From: Solicoccozyma terricola
Lineage: Eukaryota > Basidiomycota > Tremellomycetes > Filobasidiales > Piskurozymaceae
DNA length: 64,000 nucleotides
Direction of reading: 5' to 3'
Assembly (NCBI GenBank): GCA_001600875.1
Contig: BCLD01000028.1
Coordinates: 62,001 to 126,000, forward strand
Below are positions 45,689 through 57,242 of the stretch, piece after piece. Position 1 is the first letter of the stretch, and every line of letters starts with the position of its first letter. The notes beneath the pieces are model-generated. The model searched no databases and was not told the origin of the DNA. It was given only the letters and a program-made list of their open reading frames with translations. The position numbers and the translations under genes are program-made.

Positions 45689-47100
45689 ATGAGCTCAGAT
45701 CCATATCTCGCTTTCAAATCGTGCGTTTCAACCCCATCCCATCCCATCCCATCCCNNNNNNNNNNNNNNNNNNNNNNNNNNNNNNNNNNNNNNNNNNNNN
45801 NNNNNNNNNNNNNNNNNNNNNNNNNNNNNNNNNNNNNNNNNNNNNNNNNNNNNNNCCCCCCCCCCTCTCCTCCTTCATCCACTGAACATTCTACCTCACA
45901 ACACAGGGAAATCGATTCCACTCTCGCCCAAACACACGCCCTCCTCTCCTCCTACCTCCGTCTCCTCTCCTCCCCCAACCGGTCCTTGATAGACGAAGCA
46001 CACGAAGAACTCGTTCAGACGATAGCGATCCTGGAAGCGGATTTAGAAGATCTAGAGGAGAGTGTGTTGGCTGTTGAAGGTGGTCAAGGGTGGGGGATTG
46101 CAGATGTCGAAGTGAAGAGACGGAGAAGGGACTTGGAGAGGGTAAAGGGGGAGATCGAGGTGAGGGATCGAACTCTCTTCGAAGACAGAGAGAGAGAGAG
46201 AGATACGAATATACATAAAGCGGTACGTCGAGTACTGACGGTCTATCTATCTATCTATCTACCTACCCCTCCAGCGCATCCGACAGCAAGCGTCTGCCCA
46301 ACCTTCCTCGTATCCATCATCCTCATCCTCCCAACACAACTCGACCCCAACCCGTCTCTCAACGTCGTCTTCGACCAAGGGGAAGGGAAGAGCCGATGCG
46401 TTTCAAGATATCCCGTTGGCTGAAGTCGGAGGTATGAGAGGTGGGAATGTGAATGCGAATGGAAGAGCAAGGTATCGAGATGAGGATTCCGTGCATTTGG
46501 ATGACGAAGAAGCAAAGAGGAAGAGAGATAGTGAAGATTTGAATGAATGGGAGGAGATGGAGCAGAAGGTGCGCGGGTGGTGGATTCTCGGTTCCAGACC
46601 GCTTAGTGAAAGGAACTTGATAGACTGATCATCGATTTGTCTGGCGGCGTTGATCATTACAGCAAATAATCCAATCTCAAGATACAATCCTGCATTCCCT
46701 CTCTGGAACGTTGACAAATATAGCGGGTATGGCTGGTCTCATTGGTACCGAGGTACATGAACAAAACGAGTGAGTCGTCTGTCTGTGCATGTGTTTCGTG
46801 GTGGCTATTACATCATACGCTGATGATTGATGGGTGGGCATTGTGACCGACGACAGACTGCTGGATGACCTATCGACCAGAGTAGACGATACAGATAGTC
46901 GTCTGACGCGAGCGAACAAACGATTAAAGCAGTTTGTCCGGAAGAATGAAGGTGAGTCGAGGGAGGTTGTCTGATTTTGTGTTCGAGGCAGGTCGCTGAT
47001 GTTGCTCGCCGGGGGAACAACAGAGAAAGCATCATCGTGGTGTATTTTGATTCTAATCATCGTTCTAAGCGTCCTGTTGTTGTTGGTGATTATCACTTGA
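45689..47100 (+). CDS. Tlg1/syntaxin-6-type SNARE
   Basis: Exons 45689-45720, 45907-46222, 46275-46568, 46663-46769, 46857-46951 and 47024-47100 join in phase. The start MSSDPYLAFKS and EIDSTLAQTHALLSSYLRL match the N-terminal three-helix domain of syntaxin 6/Tlg1. The SNARE motif spans QIIQSQDTILHSLSGTLTNI, then GTEVHEQNELLDDLSTRVDD (zero-layer Gln) and DSRLTRANKRLKQFVRK. The last exon encodes a tail anchor (WCILILIIVLSVLLLLVIIT) ending at the stop. Such Qc-SNAREs act in fusion at the trans-Golgi and early endosome. Intron 1 contains the 100-N assembly gap, so its true length is unknown, but exon phase across it is intact (tc|g). Confidence 0.93.
45756..45855. other. Assembly gap of exactly 100 N
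   Basis: The gap lies in intron 1 of the SNARE gene. CCCAT repeats precede it and a C tract follows it. The round number marks a gap of unknown size. The flanks suggest the assembly stopped in poly-C or CCCAT repeats. Confidence 0.98.
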
Positions 47101-47456
47101 CCGGGGTTGGGGGGTGGGGGGGATTCGTATGTAGGAGGACAAGGTGTAGCGTTGTCATTTTGCATCTAGTGTAGCAAGCATCATGCCAAAAGGAATATCT
47201 TTCGCAACACCAGCTGTATTGCAGCTTCAATCATGCATCGACGTTCGCATCGTCGTCGTACTACAAGCGCACTACGAACGACACGAGAACGAAAGAAAAA
47301 TAACCCGTCGATGTACAATCCTTCAGCCACTCCGCAGTCGGCGAGAGAATAGAGTCACCTCGTCGCCTGCAGAAAAAGTCACAACCGTGCGGGGAGGGGG
47401 GAAACGAGACGCAAAGATTCGAGCAGAGAGAAGACGTGGAAACGTCGACTATTTGC
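47101..47456. other. Convergent intergenic gap
   Basis: 356 nt between the SNARE gene (+) and the uL16 gene (-). It probably holds both 3' UTRs. Nothing else is recognised. Confidence 0.5.
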
Positions 47457-49893
47457 TCAAGCCCTGGCCTGGTTTCGGAGGTTGTTGAGGAGGTTACCCT
47501 TTGGCTTGATGTACTGTTGGGAGGTGGGGAAAGGGGAACGTTTTCAGCTTCGGTTTCGTTTGCGTTTTCGCCGACACCGCTTCGAAACACTGACCTGGAC
47601 GTAAGCACCATCGTTGATAACCATCTTGTTCGCCTTCAACTCCTCGTAGTCGGCCCTGTTGAGAGCGGTGAAACCCCACTTCTTGGAGACGATGATCTTT
47701 TGCCTTCCTGGGAACTTGTATCGGGAACGCCTGAGAGCCTCCATGACGACGGCCTTGTTGGAGTCCTTGCAACGGATGGACATGATGATCTGACCAATGT
47801 TGACACGAGCGGCGGTACCGATGGGTTTACCCCAAGCGCCACGCATACCCTGTTGGAGTCTGTGGTGGGGACGGGGTAAGCGGATGGAATGACGTGGACA
47901 CCGTTGATGGGCGGTTCCCGCGCGTTCAAACTCACCGATCGGCACCAGCACAGGACAACATCTTGTTGATCCTCAAGACGTGGAAGGGGTGGACACGAAC
48001 ACGCAAGTGGAAGGAATCCTTTCCGGCAGTCTTGACGACGTACTTGTTGGCGCAGATACGGGCGGCTGTGGAGGGGAAGGGGGGGGGGGGGGGGATGGAA
48101 TCAGCATAGGTTCGAAGCAAACACGTTGTATGATGGTGACGCGAACGAAAACAAAGCCCACGCTCGTCCCAGATCTGACTCGAAAGTGACTCTCGCGATG
48201 CGTTGAACAGGTTGTTGTATGAGGGGCATCACAACCAGAGTGGACCTGGTCGTTCGTCAATTCCCAACCACCCCCACCCGATGCGACCAGCCAACCCCGA
48301 GTTTACATCAGGGTCTGGGACATCTCCTTCATATATAAACAATGAGACCGATCCCCCAACCTCCAGCATCGATCGAGACACGCATCTGAAAGCGGGAACC
48401 GTACGCCCATGCAATTGCGAGAGACAGCAAGAACCAAAGAGAAAGAAGAAGAAGAAGAATCCCCGTCTCCTCCCAAGCCCCTCCCTCATCGCACCCAAAA
48501 AACCACATCTTGTTCGGGAGAAAAAAGGGGGAAACCCTCAAGTTGAACAGACGCAAGCCAAAAACAAAAACCCAAGTAAAGGGACTCGTGGGTAGATCGA
48601 CCAAAATCGAGATACCCATTCTCCTCATCGTATGTCGTCGGTCGTCGGTCGTTTCAACTCGGACCACCCTGATATGGAGGAGGACACGCAAACGACTGAA
48701 ATCGAAATCGAAATTCGACGTTGACGTAGCGGGATGTATTTTCCCCGATTTTCGATGTGTATATCGCATCGCATCGCATCGCATCACCCTCGACCCGCTC
48801 GAATTTTCCCCCCGAAGCCATGTTTCCTCTTCTCTTTTCTTGCGGGGGTGGCCTGACTCTTTCGCGCCGATCCGCGAAACGACGGTTTTTAAGTCAAACA
48901 CCCCATTCAACGTCGTATCCAACGTCAAACCTCAAGAGAGAAGACAACAACAAGGTGGGTCTTGTTTCTCCTTAATCTTTGTAGTCCTCGTCCCATTCAC
49001 CCGCCTTCCACTTCCCACTTCCTAACCACCCCACGTTCCCGAACCACACCACCACCACCCTCAAACTCACCTTCCAAAGCCTCCGAACTCAACTGCTCGT
49101 ACTCATCCGATACCAAATGACAACAGAATGGGAAATCATCAACGGATGCACGTTTACGACCTAGATCGTAGATTCTGATCTTTGGATCTGGGACACCACG
49201 GTTGTAGCCTGCGTTGTGTGGGGTTGGTGGGTGTGGGTAGGTGGGTGTCGGGTGGGTGTGGGTGTGGGTTGGAGCGTGGGGTGGGGTGTGACGGGGTGGG
49301 TGAGTGGGATGGGTAGGAGGAGAATAGGTGCGGTACGATGAACGGGGTGGCGAGTGAATTTTAAAAGCGGATTATCAATCCATTCGGATTCATCCGATTA
49401 TTTTTCAAAAAAGGACGACCAAGCGATTGAGTGAGGGGTGTGTGTGTTGTCCAGTGGTGGTTCGAGGTCGAGGTGTTGACCAGATCCATTATCCGAATTC
49501 GAATCGAAAGGAAAACACCATATAACCATCCCGCCGACGAAGAAGAAGAAGGAAGGAAAAAAACGCGGTATATCCAATGATCGGGTTTTTTTTCCATTCC
49601 ATCGTGGTTCGAGATCATCCAATCGATAGAAGGCAGAGAGGACAGTCAACCGGGGTTGGTGTAAGAGGGTGAGAATACCACATAGATGCAGACAGAGGTG
49701 AGAAAAGAGAAGAAGAAAGAAAGCGTATATCAAAAGCATCAGTAATCCAATCTCTCATCACCGCCACCTCGACCCTATCCCCCCTCCCCTCCCCTCCACC
49801 CCCCCCTCTCCCCTCCTCGTCCTCTCACTCACGGGACTTTGGGAACGGCTTGTTCTTGCAATACCTATAACAACGAGCTGGACGACGACCCAT
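47457..49893 (-). CDS. RPL10: Ribosomal protein uL16 (L10)
   Basis: Exons 49893-49833, 49208-49071, 48065-47936, 47859-47595 and 47513-47457 sum to 217 codons, 216 residues, the normal size. The sequence is strongly conserved: [75 protein letters not shown] and [14 protein letters not shown]. It is a component of the large cytosolic ribosomal subunit, near the peptidyl-transferase centre, and is needed for late 60S maturation. Introns 1 (624 nt) and 2 (1005 nt) are far longer than others in the window. Intron 2 has a C tract on the coding strand (G at 48079-48094); intron 1 has a long CA/CCCA-rich 3' half (49210-49310). Confidence 0.98.
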
Positions 49894-52384
49894 CTTTTAA
49901 CGAGTTTAACTTGTCTTGTGTGTGTGGTTTTCTTGATGAGATAGAGAGAAAGAGAGGGGAGGGGGTGGGTTGGGGTCGTTGGGCAAGGGAGGGGGGAGGG
50001 TGAATAAGCAGGAAGGGGGGATGACGTAAGCGGGTTTTTGGGCGGGGATGAGCGACGGGGCGGGCGGTCGGGGCGTCGGAGTTAAGGGAGTTGCCACGTA
50101 GCAAGGGAGTCGCCACCGCCACCGCCACCGCCACCGCCACCCTGGGGCTCATTTCTATACCGCCCCCGCCGGCGGGCATTACCAGTTTCCCCCTTGATAT
50201 ATATTTTCGGCCTGAGATAACAGAGGGTCGTTGGCTGTCCTTGAATGCGACATATTTACGTTTGGATATTAGGTTGGTTATCCAATTGGGGTTGTTGTTG
50301 ACCTGGCGTTGGGTAATACTGCGTTAGGTGGATACTGCAACTACAAGGGTAATGCCCGGGGCGCGGGTTAAAAACCGCCCGGTCCACTATTCCAACTGTC
50401 AGACGTCAGGGTGAGCGTATAAACAGACTAAGTCGTAATCCTGAGAAAATCTATCGGAGGGAAGGTTCATGCTACCAGCGGTCGAACACCCAGTTCGCCA
50501 CCGAGACTTTTATCCCCCCTTCTTACCGCCTGGATGCACTCGGCAAGATTGGGTAGGTGGAAGTCCTATTTTTTTTCTCTTCCTTCCCCGTCCGGTCATG
50601 TAATGCGAGGGATCGCTGGAACGACAACGCCATAGGACGGACAACTCTCTGCTTCGGTTTCCCTCACCCACACACGAGTGATTGGCGGAGCCAGTCGATT
50701 TACTCCGACGATGTGGGTGACTAACCATCGACCCCTTTCTGCCTTTATCTTGATCAGGTAGCGATTTTGGATTTCTATGGTACCGTCTACTAGGTATCGT
50801 TGACACAACCACCACTTTACATCTCCTATTCTCGTACCGATCCGCATCTACAGCCAACCAAGTGTCCCGAAATCCACCATCATGCCCGCCATACAGAGGA
50901 CACAGGAACAAATCATCACAACAAATCGCGTCGTAGCATCGCAACAGTCCCACCCAGTCCCACCTACAGAATTGTACGATGAGGAGCCGAAGCCCCCAAT
51001 CACCATCCACCCCCTCATGTCACCACGAGGCTTCCCTCACATCCTAATTCCATCCTCAAAGCCAATCGCCGGCACACCCCATCACCTCAACGTCATCCAT
51101 AACAAATGTTCATCGATTTTCCACTCTCCGCATGTCTCGTCTCGCATGCAACCAAACGAACTCTTGGACCCGCGGCTTTGACTACCATACCAACGACGCG
51201 GGGGGAGATACTTCTTCTTCTTCTTCCTCCCACATCAACAATCAGAAGCAATAGATTAGATATTTCAACTGAAATATCGCTTACCTATCGCTTTACCTCT
51301 ATTCCCCAATCATCCGATATAATTCTATCGATCGTCTAGCAACCCCCGAGTATTCAAGAAAGGGAAAGAAACTTCCAAACGAGCAGATTCGAGCACGTTA
51401 GGGATTGTTTCCTCTCTCAAGGCGACCCCCCCGGGCCAATTTGAATACCAAATCGCTGAACAATCGAAAACATTGTAACGGAACGGACGGGATAGCCGTC
51501 GATCTAATTGAATTGACACCATCACACAGTGAGTTGAATCGTCGTGTCTCCAATCGACTTCTGAATTCGAAAAAAATCTAACCATGAACGTACATTCAAT
51601 ATCGAAACAGCTCTACTTTAGACGAATATAATAACCCCTTCGTACCAACCAACGCGCTTCTTCAGCATACGCCTCCCCCTCTTCCCCTTGCTTTCTATCC
51701 CTTCGTCTCCGACCGACACAGCACTCGAACAGTGCAGTAGTTGGAAGGAAGGACAAGATTGCCAGTGGAGGTTTGCGAGAAAACCCCCCGCGTCGGACGT
51801 TTCGAAATTATTACGTGAAAGAAGTTTTGTTTTCAAGAAGAAGAAGAATACACCCCCCAGATCCCTTACCAAATAGTAGGAATACGAGACGGTATTCCTA
51901 CAAAGACCCCGACGTGCAAGAAAGGAAAACCAACGCAGACGAAGACGTATCGGGTAGATTCCTTTTCTTTGAAAACGAGTGTCTCGTGCACTCCCGTCAA
52001 GGGTGTAGGACGTGCGAATACGTTGCATTGGGTCATCTGGTGAGTTGTTACTCGTGTTATACTGTAGGAGCTTGCTGGAGTGCTGATTCCAATGTGATGG
52101 AAGGATCAGATCAGCGATTAGGATCTTGAACATCGAATCGAATCGAATCTGATTGTTATCACTCCAGCGTAAAGAACGCTGTCCCTCGGAAATATTACCG
52201 ATCGCGACCGAGTCGTAGCAATCAATACAAACCACCATCATCTTCATCATCTCCACTCCTACCATCACATCCTCTCATCTCTCATCTTTACAACCATCGC
52301 AAACGAGTCTTTCAACACCCCGATCGATTCACCGCGCAACAACATCCTTCATAAACCTCCTTATCAACCGATATTGCCACCACC
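49894..52384. promoter_or_regulatory. Divergent intergenic region, uL16 and downstream gene
   Basis: 2.5 kb. A GCCACC hexamer repeat (about 50110-50142) and a GATATATATTTT element (about 50195) lie 220-300 nt upstream of the uL16 start. Short open frames at 50882-51181 (+) and 51618-52268 (-) lack motifs and splice structure, and I do not call them. A TTC repeat lies near 51210-51226. The right end, with CATCATCTTCATC-type repeats at about 52230-52260, is the probable leader of the plus-strand gene at 52385. Confidence 0.5.
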
Positions 52385-54700
52385 ATGTCGTCGTTCGGAA
52401 AGATTCACAAACCGAGTCTTCGTTCGGCCACAGCTGGAGCCGTTGTCGGCAAGAAAACCGTCACCAAGGTACAAAACAGTGCCAAAGGCGGGAACGGCCC
52501 AGTTGGACAGAGCAGTGGGAAGTCGACGAGCACCACTGCTGGGAAAGCATTCGCGGCGCAAGGCACTGCGAAGAGCGAGAAGGGGACGGAGGGACCGCGC
52601 GATGGAAAGTCGACGCTGATCGAATCTCGAAAACTGGCAGCGAATGGGCCGGCTGGGACTGGGAAAGGGGAGGGATCACAACCACGGGCACGACCTTGCA
52701 AGCAGACGAATACCGTGCAGGGAACTGAGAAAGAGACTCCATCGGCGGGGAACATGCCGATGAGGAAGCGAAAGGTCGAGGACGTGGAGAAAGTGGACGG
52801 CACAGCCAAAAAGGCAAAGTTGCCAGTTTACGTCAACAAAGAGAAGCCTGTCACCAAGGCGAAAGCTATGAGATCGATTTCCAAGGCACCGTCCGGACCG
52901 TTAGCCGAGAGGCTGCAGAACCAGGCCACCTATATTCGAGTGAGTAATTGTTGCCGAGATACACCGCGTTTCCTGAACCCGTTCTCCCCTTACCATGTTC
53001 AGCTTCATAAACTTACGACCACCGCGTTGACTACTCGCGGTCGGCAAGCCGCGATCGACAAACACATCATCCGTCATGGTGCCCATGAGGCAATCAAATG
53101 CCCGAACAATCCAGCGGAGGTGTCTGCTATCCCAATCGTCAAACAACTTGATGAGCAGATGCCGCCACCGGCAACGGGGCAGTCGCCGGCGCAGTGGCAT
53201 CTCCCACGTTCCCCATATTTCCCGACGAGGACGCGATGAGCAATCTGTTGGTGGTCTCTGAACCTTCCGACAGTCATTACCATGCCAGCGCTCGCACATC
53301 GTCAACGCGCGACGGCAACTCCTCTCCGAGGAGGCGGCGGTCGACAGGTGAAGTTCGGGAAAGCCGCCGAGGTCGTAGAGAAGTGAGCCCAGGCGGACAC
53401 CAGGCACGGAGCCGAAGTATCTCGCCAGAGCGGCGAGGTAAAAGACGCGAATATCACTCTCCAGCATGTAAGTCTAGTCTTCCTTTCCGCTACACCAATC
53501 CAAGTCACCGGATTCCTCGCTGAACCTTTGCCCCCCACTCCCCCGCACAAGACCGCTACTCCCCCGACCCACTCAACGCAGTGAACGATTCACGTCTGCG
53601 TGTACCAGGCTGGGAACGGCCAACTTCCCCCGTTGCAGGTCCTAGTCACTGCACATTGGAGGGGCGTCCCGCTTCCCCGATGCCACCCAGACCAACAAAC
53701 CCGATCTCCCGGCACCTGGACTTGGACTGGGAAAGTCCATGTCCGAAAGGGTCAGCAAGACCGTGTCTTGCCAGCGCATTCGTCGTTGATGACTCGGAAG
53801 AATCGGAAGAATCGGAACAATCGGGAGGATCTCAAGAGATGTACCCAGAGATCCCAAGTACAACAAACGCTGTCTTGCCGCTTCCTGGCCACGCTGTTCT
53901 CTGGGGACAGAATGTCGTTGCCACGATCTCCCCGCTGGCGGACAGACAGCGTCGACTCCAGAATCATCCTTGGCCGGAGCCTTACCATGATTGTGAAGAG
54001 CCCGAAGAGCCCGAAGAGCCAAGCAATATCGCGAGGGGGCCCTTCTCCGGAAATCTGGAAGGATACGAGACAGCGAAGGGGCAGGCAGTCCACGACAGGT
54101 TCTATGGTGAAGAACGTGTTGGAGACGAGAGTGGGGACCAGTCTGCTCTTCTTGACTTTGTCAATACTTGGGCAGAAGCGCCTTTGCCAAAGATTCGCAG
54201 GAAGAAGACGGATGGTGTTCTCACGTCTGCACTATCTGCAAACGTCCGCGGTGAGCCAGTTGACGCTGGCTCCCAGCAACCGACAGCAAGTGAGATCGAC
54301 TCTGCTCTTCTCGTATTGCTTGGCTCAGAGACAGGGCTTGCCGCTCTCGCCAACGCCCTCCGCCACACGGACTCCAGCATGCTTGTGAAGGCGGCCGTCT
54401 TGGCTCCCGCTGCTGCTCCTCTTCACCGCCATTCGCAGCGACTGCAGGCTCTCTACCAGCTCGAGGTCAAAGACCGCGCCAAGAGCCTCAAGGAATCCCG
54501 TGTCAAGAGGTTATTGGCTGAGTCGACCGCCGCGGAGTTGAGGCAGAAGCTAGTCGAGGTGGAACACGAGCTAGCTGAGATGGTGAGTAACCTGGCTTCA
54601 CTACAGCCGAAGTCCGAACGCTCAATACTCACACGGGCTCCCGTCCGAACAGAAGGGCGAGAGGGAAGTGGAAGACGAGAGGCGCTCAGGCTGGTCCTGA
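52385..54700 (+). CDS. Unrecognised basic protein with C-terminal coiled coil
   Basis: At least five exons: 52385-52938, one or more between 53002 and 53467, 53579-54581 and 54652-54700. The join at 53467/53579 (t|tg) restores the frame into the long fourth exon, so this is one gene, not two. The first exon is Lys/Gly/Ser-rich with NLS-like MRKRKVEDVE and GTAKKAKLP. An Arg/Ser-rich part follows (SPRRRRSTGEVRESRRGRRE, ISPERRGKRRE). An acidic stretch (DDSEESEESEQSGG) and a C-terminal coiled coil (LYQLEVKDRAKSLKESRVKR, LRQKLVEVEHELAEM) come next. Within 53002-53194 the frame must change, and I could not choose among several weak donors. It is probably nuclear; the function is unknown. Confidence 0.55.
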
Positions 54701-55825
54701 GTCCTCGGCCCCGATATGATATGTGAGTGACTGGCTTGGCGTCGACGAGAGCGTTTAAGCTAACTAAAGAGACACACAGATTTTGTACTTTTATTGACCT
54801 TGTTGTATATTTCCTAACGACGTGAGTACATTTACCTGCTGTTTCGAAGCATTCTGGTGTTGACTAACTTCCACACTGTGAGAACAGTCTTCATCTACCA
54901 ATCCACACATCCTAATCATCCTAATCTCCTGGCACGGGTAACCAAACTTGCAAATCACACCCTCCTATCAGGTGAGCCTTCATTGCTCGCTGCAGGACGG
55001 TTGTCGACGTGTTCTCACCGTTTTTTTTCCTGTTACAGATCTTCGACCATAATAGTGAGATCCCGTCATTTACGATGCGTTAAAGTTACGTAGCTGACGG
55101 TATGTTGCGAACGGTTCCAGAGTGATCCCACTTCCACTGCTACTTCCCCAGGCAAGGCGCGAGGTGGGTACTTCAGAAACACGGAGAAGATGGATGTAAA
55201 ATGTGAGTGCTGTTAAACGGTGATCATTATGTCCCCGGACACTGACATTGCTGGACGACAAGCCATGTTGCATCCATTGACACCCTATCATACGGCTGCT
55301 CGCTCAACGGAGGAGAAGAGCGGCTGCGGAAAGATAACGCGGAATTGACGATGACACCTTGTAGGTGTTTCCCCCGCCCCCCCGGTTCTCACGTCTACGC
55401 TCCAATGTTCGATCGCAAGCTAATCCTACCTCTTTCACCGTTCCCTCCAGCCACCCACTTGAGGCCCGCCTCAAGTCGTCATGGAGGACATTTTCAATAC
55501 CCTACTATAGATCCGACGACCCTGCATTGGTCAAGCAGGGCTGTTTGTTTCGGATCTACGGAGTGTACGACAAACCAACAATGCTTTGGAAGGTCCCCTG
55601 CCTGCCTTCGCAGGTCGAAGATGCCTGCGAGGAGAAGCGCCTTCCAACCGTAAAGCACACTACACACCGAACTCTTGCGCCCTGCGGAGAATCAGCTCAC
55701 CCTTCGTAAGTTTGCATAGGGCTTCGAATTGTGTTCACCGTTGGATATTGACGCTGTGCCATTCCCCTCCAATTCAACCCTTCAGTTCGCCCTCTCACGC
55801 ATGTACCCGATGCTACAACACAACC

Positions 55826-55895
55826 CCTTTCCACCACCCGCTTTCCACCATCCGCTTTCCACCATCCACTTTCCACCATCCGCTTTCCACCATCC
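55826..55895 (+). repeat. 14-bp tandem repeat, five copies
   Basis: The unit GCTTTCCACCATCC is repeated five times with one or two substitutions in copies 1 and 4. Confidence 0.9.
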
Positions 55896-56106
55896 GCTTA
55901 TATCTCTTATTCCATACCGAACCCTTTCCGAGCTTTTCCCAAGACGTGGCAATTATATTACAGATCGAACCTTTAATTTGTGGTTTTTTCCCTTTTTGTT
56001 TCGTGTACCAATACCTTAACCTTTCCGACCCCTTCTTTTTTTTCGCTCATTTGGTTTTTGTATATAGACATTAATATGTAGCTGATAGAGCATGTAGTTG
56101 CGGCTT

Positions 56107-56128
56107 TCTAATTGAACTTTCAATTAGA
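56107..56128. repeat. Perfect 22-nt palindrome
   Basis: TCTAATTGAA and its exact reverse complement TTCAATTAGA are separated by CT. It is an isolated inverted repeat in gene-free DNA. Confidence 0.9.
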
Positions 56129-56175
56129 CTGGTGGTTCGTGGTCCAGGTCTTGGCCCAGTTCGAGACATTCGCGC

Positions 56176-56201
56176 GGGGGGGGGGGGGGGGGGGGGGGGG
56201 G
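56176..56201. repeat. Poly-G tract (26 nt)
   Basis: A pure G run in gene-free DNA. It is one of the few long tracts with no adjacent splice site that I can identify. Confidence 0.95.
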
Positions 56202-57216
56202 TTGAGTTAGCCTCACGTACCCTTTTGGGGGTGCCTTTTTCAATTTCTTTAGGCCACCGAGTTGATAGTTTTCAGAAACGAATGATGAAACCCGGGCAAA
56301 TGGGGGGGGTTCAAAGATAGCATCCCAGAAATTAACATAAGATATCCAAGGTGTAAACCTCGTTGAATCACATAAGCTTTGATTGTATCAACTCAGACCT
56401 ATTCCGTGGAAAGAGGTGGTGGATATGTTAGTCCGTTACCTGAGGGAAGTGTTTTATTACCCCCATTGTCGACTCTTGGTACTACATGGCGATAGCATTT
56501 ATTACAAGTGCTGCGCCGAATGCGTCACCAATAGCAGATAGGGTGTTTGAGAAAACGGTATCCGAAATCCGCTTCTACTTGTGATTCCTGATCTGGGTGT
56601 TGGGATATGGGTGTTGGAGTAATGCTGTGAATAGGAATATCCCTGTAATTAATCGGTGTTTAGTAGTCGAAGGTGCTTTCAAGAAGTTCGTTTCTGAAAA
56701 GTTCGTTCAGGCGCGGATTTTCGACAAGTTTTGTTCGAACTGTTCGCCTCCAACCTTTGAAGTTTACACGAGAACTAAAGAATTATCTTCAAAGTAGTTG
56801 CTGCACCATCCCATAACTGGGCACTTGATGTATATGGTGAAACGAACTCCTTCCAGCACGAGGGCCAATGTCCGCTTGGTAAGTGCTGATTCCTTTTAGG
56901 GTGGCAAGAAAGCCCCATATAACAAAACAGTTCAGCGTGAACTATTTCACGATACCCTGTGAAATCATATTATTTAACCCCTTGAAATACCATCCGAACT
57001 TGTTGATCGATGCTAGCTCTACCATGGCAACGGTCTTTGTACTTGAGTTTGAGGCCAACCCGCAAATTCTCAAACTTGCTTGTTACAGAGGGGTTGGGGG
57101 TGACAAGACCATATCTTCACCGAAGAGTCAAGCGCTATGGACCGTCTCTGGCTCTGACGTAGCTATCAAGTTATGAGCATCATTAGCAGTGAAAATAGCA
57201 GCTAGAGGACGCGGGG

Positions 57217-57242
57217 GTGGGGGGGAGNNNNNNNNGGGGGGG
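57217..57242. other. Eight-N gap within G-rich tract
   Basis: N at 57228-57235 is flanked by G runs on both sides. It is probably a homopolymer-length ambiguity rather than missing unique sequence. Confidence 0.9.

Noticed and set aside
49740..49765. C/D snoRNA start in uL16 intron 1
   Set aside because: A GTGATGA box and a nearby CTGA are present on the minus strand, but I found no closing D box or terminal stem.
50882..51181. 100-codon open frame (+)
   Set aside because: It has no recognisable features or splice context and looks like chance in GC-rich DNA.
51618..52268. 217-codon open frame on the minus strand
   Set aside because: It has no motif or splice support, reads into low-complexity CATCATC sequence, and lies in the expected promoter of the gene at 52385.
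53076..53261. Alternative arginine-rich frame inside the 52385 gene
   Set aside because: It overlaps the better supported frame and cannot be joined to the exons on either side.
56107..56190. Possible tRNA near the palindrome (GTTCGAGAC-like box)
   Set aside because: No acceptor or D-stem pairing could be built around the box.
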